From: Rusavskia elegans
Taxonomy: Eukaryota; Ascomycota; Lecanoromycetes; Teloschistales; Teloschistaceae
NCBI GenBank assembly: GCA_011316305.1
Contig: SAUG01000009.1
Span: 62,001-126,000, forward strand
Reading direction: 5' to 3'
Length of the DNA: 64,000 nucleotides
Part shown: positions 60,544 to 64,000 of the stretch, in pieces
Layout: each line of letters begins with the position of its first letter
How positions within the stretch are numbered: the stretch's first letter is position 1
The notes under the pieces: model-generated
What the model was told of the DNA's origin: nothing
The model's input: the letters and a program-made list of their open reading frames with translations, nothing else
Databases searched by the model: none
Position numbers and translations under genes: made by a program

Positions 60544-61554
60544 ATGACAAGCATCACTCAGCTACCCCACCTACTCATCGAGACTATTGCTGGTTTCCTC
60601 GCTGGCATCGCCTCCACTTTGGTCGCGCATCCACTCGATGTACTCAAGACACGTCTCCAAGGTAGACAATGTGCACGCAAATTTCTACCGACGAGCAAAC
60701 AATAACTTCACATAGTGGACCGAGCATCATCGTCCCAGGCAGGCACCTCTCTGCGGCTTGTGAAAGGCATCCTCGAAAACGAAGGAATTGCAAAGGGTTT
60801 CTATCGAGGACTCTCCCCAAATCTGGCGGGGAATTCCATAAGCTGGGCATTATATTTCCTGTGGTACAGCAGAATCAAAACGGGTCTACAGGCATACTAC
60901 GCGAACGGCAACGGGTTATCGTACTATGATTTCTTTCTTGCCTCTGGTGTCGCTGGTATGGCATTTAATCATTTCAAACGGACTGGTATGAGCGAAACTG
61001 AACGAGTGTCCACAGGGGCGCTGACGGCAGTATGCACCAATCCCATCTGGGTCATCAAGACTCGAATGCTGTCGACTGCTTCTCACTATCCAGGTGCTTA
61101 TCGGTCAATAAGTCACGGCACTCATCAAATCTACCGAGCAGAAGGTGTTCGAGGCTTCTACCGCGGCCTAACACCGTCCCTGTTTGGAGTATCTCACGGC
61201 GCGTTACAATTCATGGCATACGAGCAACTCAATCGATACCGCGCCTCCCAGCTTGAAGATGAGGGAAGGAAATTGAGTACTATGGACTATCTGTGGCTCA
61301 GTGGGGCATCCAAAGTGTTCGCCGGCAGTGTCACGTATCCATACCAGGTTGTCAGGTCAAGGTTGCAGATGTACAAAGCAGAGCAGACGTACAAGGGTGC
61401 CAGGCATGCCATCGCCCAAACGTGGAAACAAGAAGGTCTCGGAGGATTTTACAAAGGGTTGGGACCGAACCTGGTGCGAGTCTTGCCCAGCACCTGGATC
61501 ACATTTCTAGTGTACGAGAAGACGAAGGAGTTCATGCCCCGGTTGCTTGATTGA
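60544..61554 (+). CDS. FLX1: Mitochondrial carrier, Flx1-type (FAD/folate)
   Basis: Six-helix inner-membrane transporter of the SLC25 family, closest to fungal Flx1 FAD carriers. Three exons (60544..60661, 60716..60955, 61016..61554) give 298 residues. Three carrier repeats are visible with their signatures: HPLDVLKTRLQ in repeat 1, NPIWVIKTRML in repeat 2 and YPYQVVRSRLQ in repeat 3, each followed by a GFYRGL or GFYKGL motif. The 60-base second intron (GTATGG..CCACAG) has no stop and is a multiple of three. An automatic call could miss it and add 20 residues, but removing it restores SGVAGALTAVCTNP. Exact substrate (FAD versus folate) is inferred. Confidence 0.88.
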
Positions 61555-62635
61555 GGGTCTGGAACTCCTGCTTGGGGGTGGGTCTGCAAAGCCGTGAAAT
61601 AGGTTTGGGTCAAGCAAAGCGTTCCGATGTGAGTAGTAGACGTTGTCACGTTAACTCATGTTCGATGACTACCTGTGAAGAGTTGTGGGACGAAAGTCAA
61701 AGATTTGGAGCTGCTTAATCCTAATCGAAGGGGATAACAGAGCGATGGCTCCGAGAACACCTCTTACACCTCTGGACTTGATGGCGGAAAGACAAATAAC
61801 AATCTCGGGCTGCTACTCTCGCGGTTAGCAGAATCGTTCGGACCATCGCTCACTCGCAGAGCCCTTCGACTTGGCGGAGTGGGCATTCGATACCTCGACG
61901 ATAGGCTTAGTGTCCGGCCTATTCTGCTCACCGCGAGCTAAGGTACTCTAGAGATTCCATCATTCCAGGATCTTTGACGCCAAGGACGCTTACCTTAAGG
62001 CACTCGGCTCGCCTCGCGCGGATAAGCTAGTCCTCATCGTGTCTAGCGGCCTTCTGATCGCAATCCCCCGCCATCAAAAGATCAAACATCATCCCGCTCA
62101 GGGTGTGATCTCAAGCCCTATCATTGGTCGTCTTTCCCGGGCTGCTCTTCCCACCCCATCCTCGCTCGTTTGTTGTCTCTATTTCGTGAGTCTCAAACGC
62201 TCCCATCACCCCTCTATATCACCAGCTCAACTAAGTGCCACGTTGCTCTTCTTCGCTTTCCCCCTCTGCGATCCCGGCTGCGATCGAGTGTTCAGCCGCA
62301 ACGTTATCGTAGGTCTCGGCGCATGTTGATCTAATTAAAACCTCTACTCCAACGCACTTCCGCGCTGCTGCGTCAGTTTCTGCGCCGGAAGTGGAAGGCA
62401 GCTCAAGCTCGTCCACGGTCCACGGTCCACGACCTCCACCAATTCATCCACCTATGCGCTAGACTATCTCTTCCACTGTCCGTGCGGTCAAAGTCCGACA
62501 AACACAACCACGCTCTGCACGCGCCACTCAACCCGCCGGAAGAAATCTTCTGCCTCTTTCGACCTGCTCAAAATCGCCGCGCTTCGTCATTGGAACAGCT
62601 TGGACCATCAACACGACTGAGAATTTCCCGTCACG
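61555..62635. promoter_or_regulatory. Upstream region and long leader of the TUP1 homologue
   Basis: About 1.08 kb without a supported gene. From about 62,090 it is pyrimidine-rich (many CTC, CCC, TTC runs), which suggests a long 5' leader for the repressor gene. Confidence 0.5.
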
Positions 62636-64000
62636 ATGTATAACGCACATCGTGGAATGGTACCGGCACCCAACAGTCGCCTGAACGAGTTACTGGATCA
62701 AGTCCGTCAAGAGTTTGACAGTCAGCAAAACCGAACTGGAGAATATGAGTCGAATAGTAGGTTTGCCTTGTGTCGGCGGTCATGTTATCTGAGCCCTCAC
62801 TGCATGAAGCCGCTTCTTTGTTCGTAACATACGCATCGTATTCGCTATACACCGCTTTGCAAATAAAGTCTCGTCTCTCCTGTTCCCTGCTGAATTTTCA
62901 TCCTACCAAAAGCGATATTCCTGAAAGCTGTTTCCCAATAACTCAGATATAATCGCTGATAGACTATCCAGTGGCCCAACAGGTTTCCGAGATGGAGCTA
63001 GTTAGGCAGAAGGTCTACAATTTGGAGCAAAATCAGATCGCAATCAAGCAGCGGTACGTTTCTTGCCTGTTTGCTCTTTCATCGCACGAGAACTAATTCA
63101 CGAATTCTAAAAAGATACGAAGAAGACATTGCACGGCTTCGTCACGAGCTCGAAGCTCGTGGAGGGCCACCTTCTCATGTCAACATCAGCGGTCTGCCTC
63201 CGCATGCTGGAATATCCCAGCCCCAGCCGCCTGCCATTGGCCATGGCCCAAGTAACCTTTTCGGAGGCATCATGGCAAACCCACCCGGCCAAGGGGCTCC
63301 AGGTCTGGTCCCACCCACACAGGACCAACAGCAACAGCAAGTACCCCCTCCACATCAGATGGGGGCCTCACAAGCATTACAACAAGGTACATTCGGAGGC
63401 TATCCACCCAGTCATGGTATAAATGGAGGTAAGCAATCTGCAATTATCAGCACCTGCTCGAAGGTTCGTCGCCTTCGACAGTCGGATTGCTCATTCAGAT
63501 AAAGGCTACAATCCACAACCTCCGCAGACGACAGCATCTCCCGGCCCCGGAAAGGGCCGTGTCAACCGCGGTCCTCCAGGACCGAGCACTCCACACCAAG
63601 CCCCATCGAGCTCTTACCCCGACGCCCGTCCTTCTCCTCAACTTGGTAGACCGCCGTCTCCGCTGCCTCCACACCAGGGCCATCAGATCATCAATAACCT
63701 CGCCGACCTCGAGTTGGATTCTCTTCGTCCCGAGCAAAAGCGCGAAGGCAGCGATTGGTTTGCGATCTTCAATCCACGGATCCCACGGGTACTTGACGTG
63801 GACCTTAAACACACGCTAAACCACGATAGCGTGGTGTGTTGTGTCAGGTTCAGTCAGGATGGCCGACATGTTGCTACTGGCTGCAACCGCTCTGCACAGA
63901 TATTCGACGTAGCAAATGGGCAACAGGTCACGAAACTACAGGACGAGAGTGTGGATAAAGACGGAGATCTCTACATCCGTAGTGTTTGTTTCAGTCCTGA
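62636..64000 (+). CDS. TUP1: Transcriptional corepressor Tup1/RcoA, partial at the window end
   Basis: General corepressor that works with Ssn6/Cyc8. The start MYNAHRGMVPAPNSRLNELL leads into the Tup1 N-terminal tetramerisation helix: LDQVRQEFDSQQNRTGEYE, then after an intron QVSEMELVRQKVYNLEQNQ and IKQRYEEDIARLRHELEAR. A Pro/Gln/Gly-rich linker follows. Then comes the conserved block LRPEQKREGSDWFAIFNPRI, then PRVLDVDLKHTLNHDSVVCC, which opens the WD40 propeller (RFSQDGRHVATGCNRSAQIF). The open frame runs off the window at 64,000, so most of the beta-propeller is missing here only because of the window limit. Confidence 0.92.

Overview
This is genomic DNA of a filamentous ascomycete (Pezizomycotina). 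The evidence is genes full of short introns of about 45-90 bases with GT..AG borders, a HapE/Hap5-type CCAAT factor, a fungal Mei2-like protein, Fcf2, Rmp1, Las21 and Tup1/RcoA homologues, and two long AT-rich blocks in which CA and TG dinucleotides are almost gone while CG is kept. That pattern is the mark of repeat-induced point mutation (RIP, CpA to TpA). I cannot name the species.

Layout. Bases 1 to about 10,700 are an AT-rich, RIP-destroyed transposon graveyard. About 10,900-39,480 is a gene island carrying, in order: mitochondrial tryptophanyl-tRNA synthetase (-), a small unknown ORF (-), mitochondrial ribosomal protein uS10m (-), purine nucleoside phosphorylase (+), Fcf2 (-), an 866-bp TA-flanked inverted-repeat element, Hap5/HapE (+), Sec15 (-), a Mei2-like RNA-binding protein (+), RNase MRP subunit Rmp1 (+), Las21/Gpi7 (-), an unresolved candidate gene (-), a DUF2423 protein (-), a Siz/PIAS SUMO ligase (+), Trs33 (+), malate dehydrogenase (-), a small doubtful ORF (-) and ribosomal protein eL28 (-). 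About 39,640-56,985 is a second AT-rich RIP block. About 57,000-64,000 is a second gene island: a UPF0357/DUF2015 protein (+), SF3b4/Hsh49 (-), an Flx1-type mitochondrial carrier (+) and Tup1/RcoA (+, cut off by the window end).

The genes are ordinary housekeeping genes (mitochondrial translation, ribosome biogenesis, secretion, splicing, central metabolism). They do not form a pathway cluster. No toxin, biosynthetic cluster, CRISPR array or defence system was seen.

The unusual content is in the AT-rich blocks, where nested insertions can still be dated relative to one another by target-site duplications (TSDs). At 45,021-56,196 a short hAT-type element (8-bp TSD ACTACGAT) was split by a 10.7-kb hAT element (8-bp TSD TTCGGAAC). 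That element was itself invaded by an LTR retrotransposon with two 410-bp LTRs (5-bp TSD TAAAT), by a tRNA-headed SINE-like element (14-bp TSD) and by a roughly 1-kb retroposon-like element (13-bp TSD). A second copy of the SINE-like element (12-bp TSD, A-rich tail) lies at 5,727-6,180. This SINE-like family is my best candidate for something not previously described.
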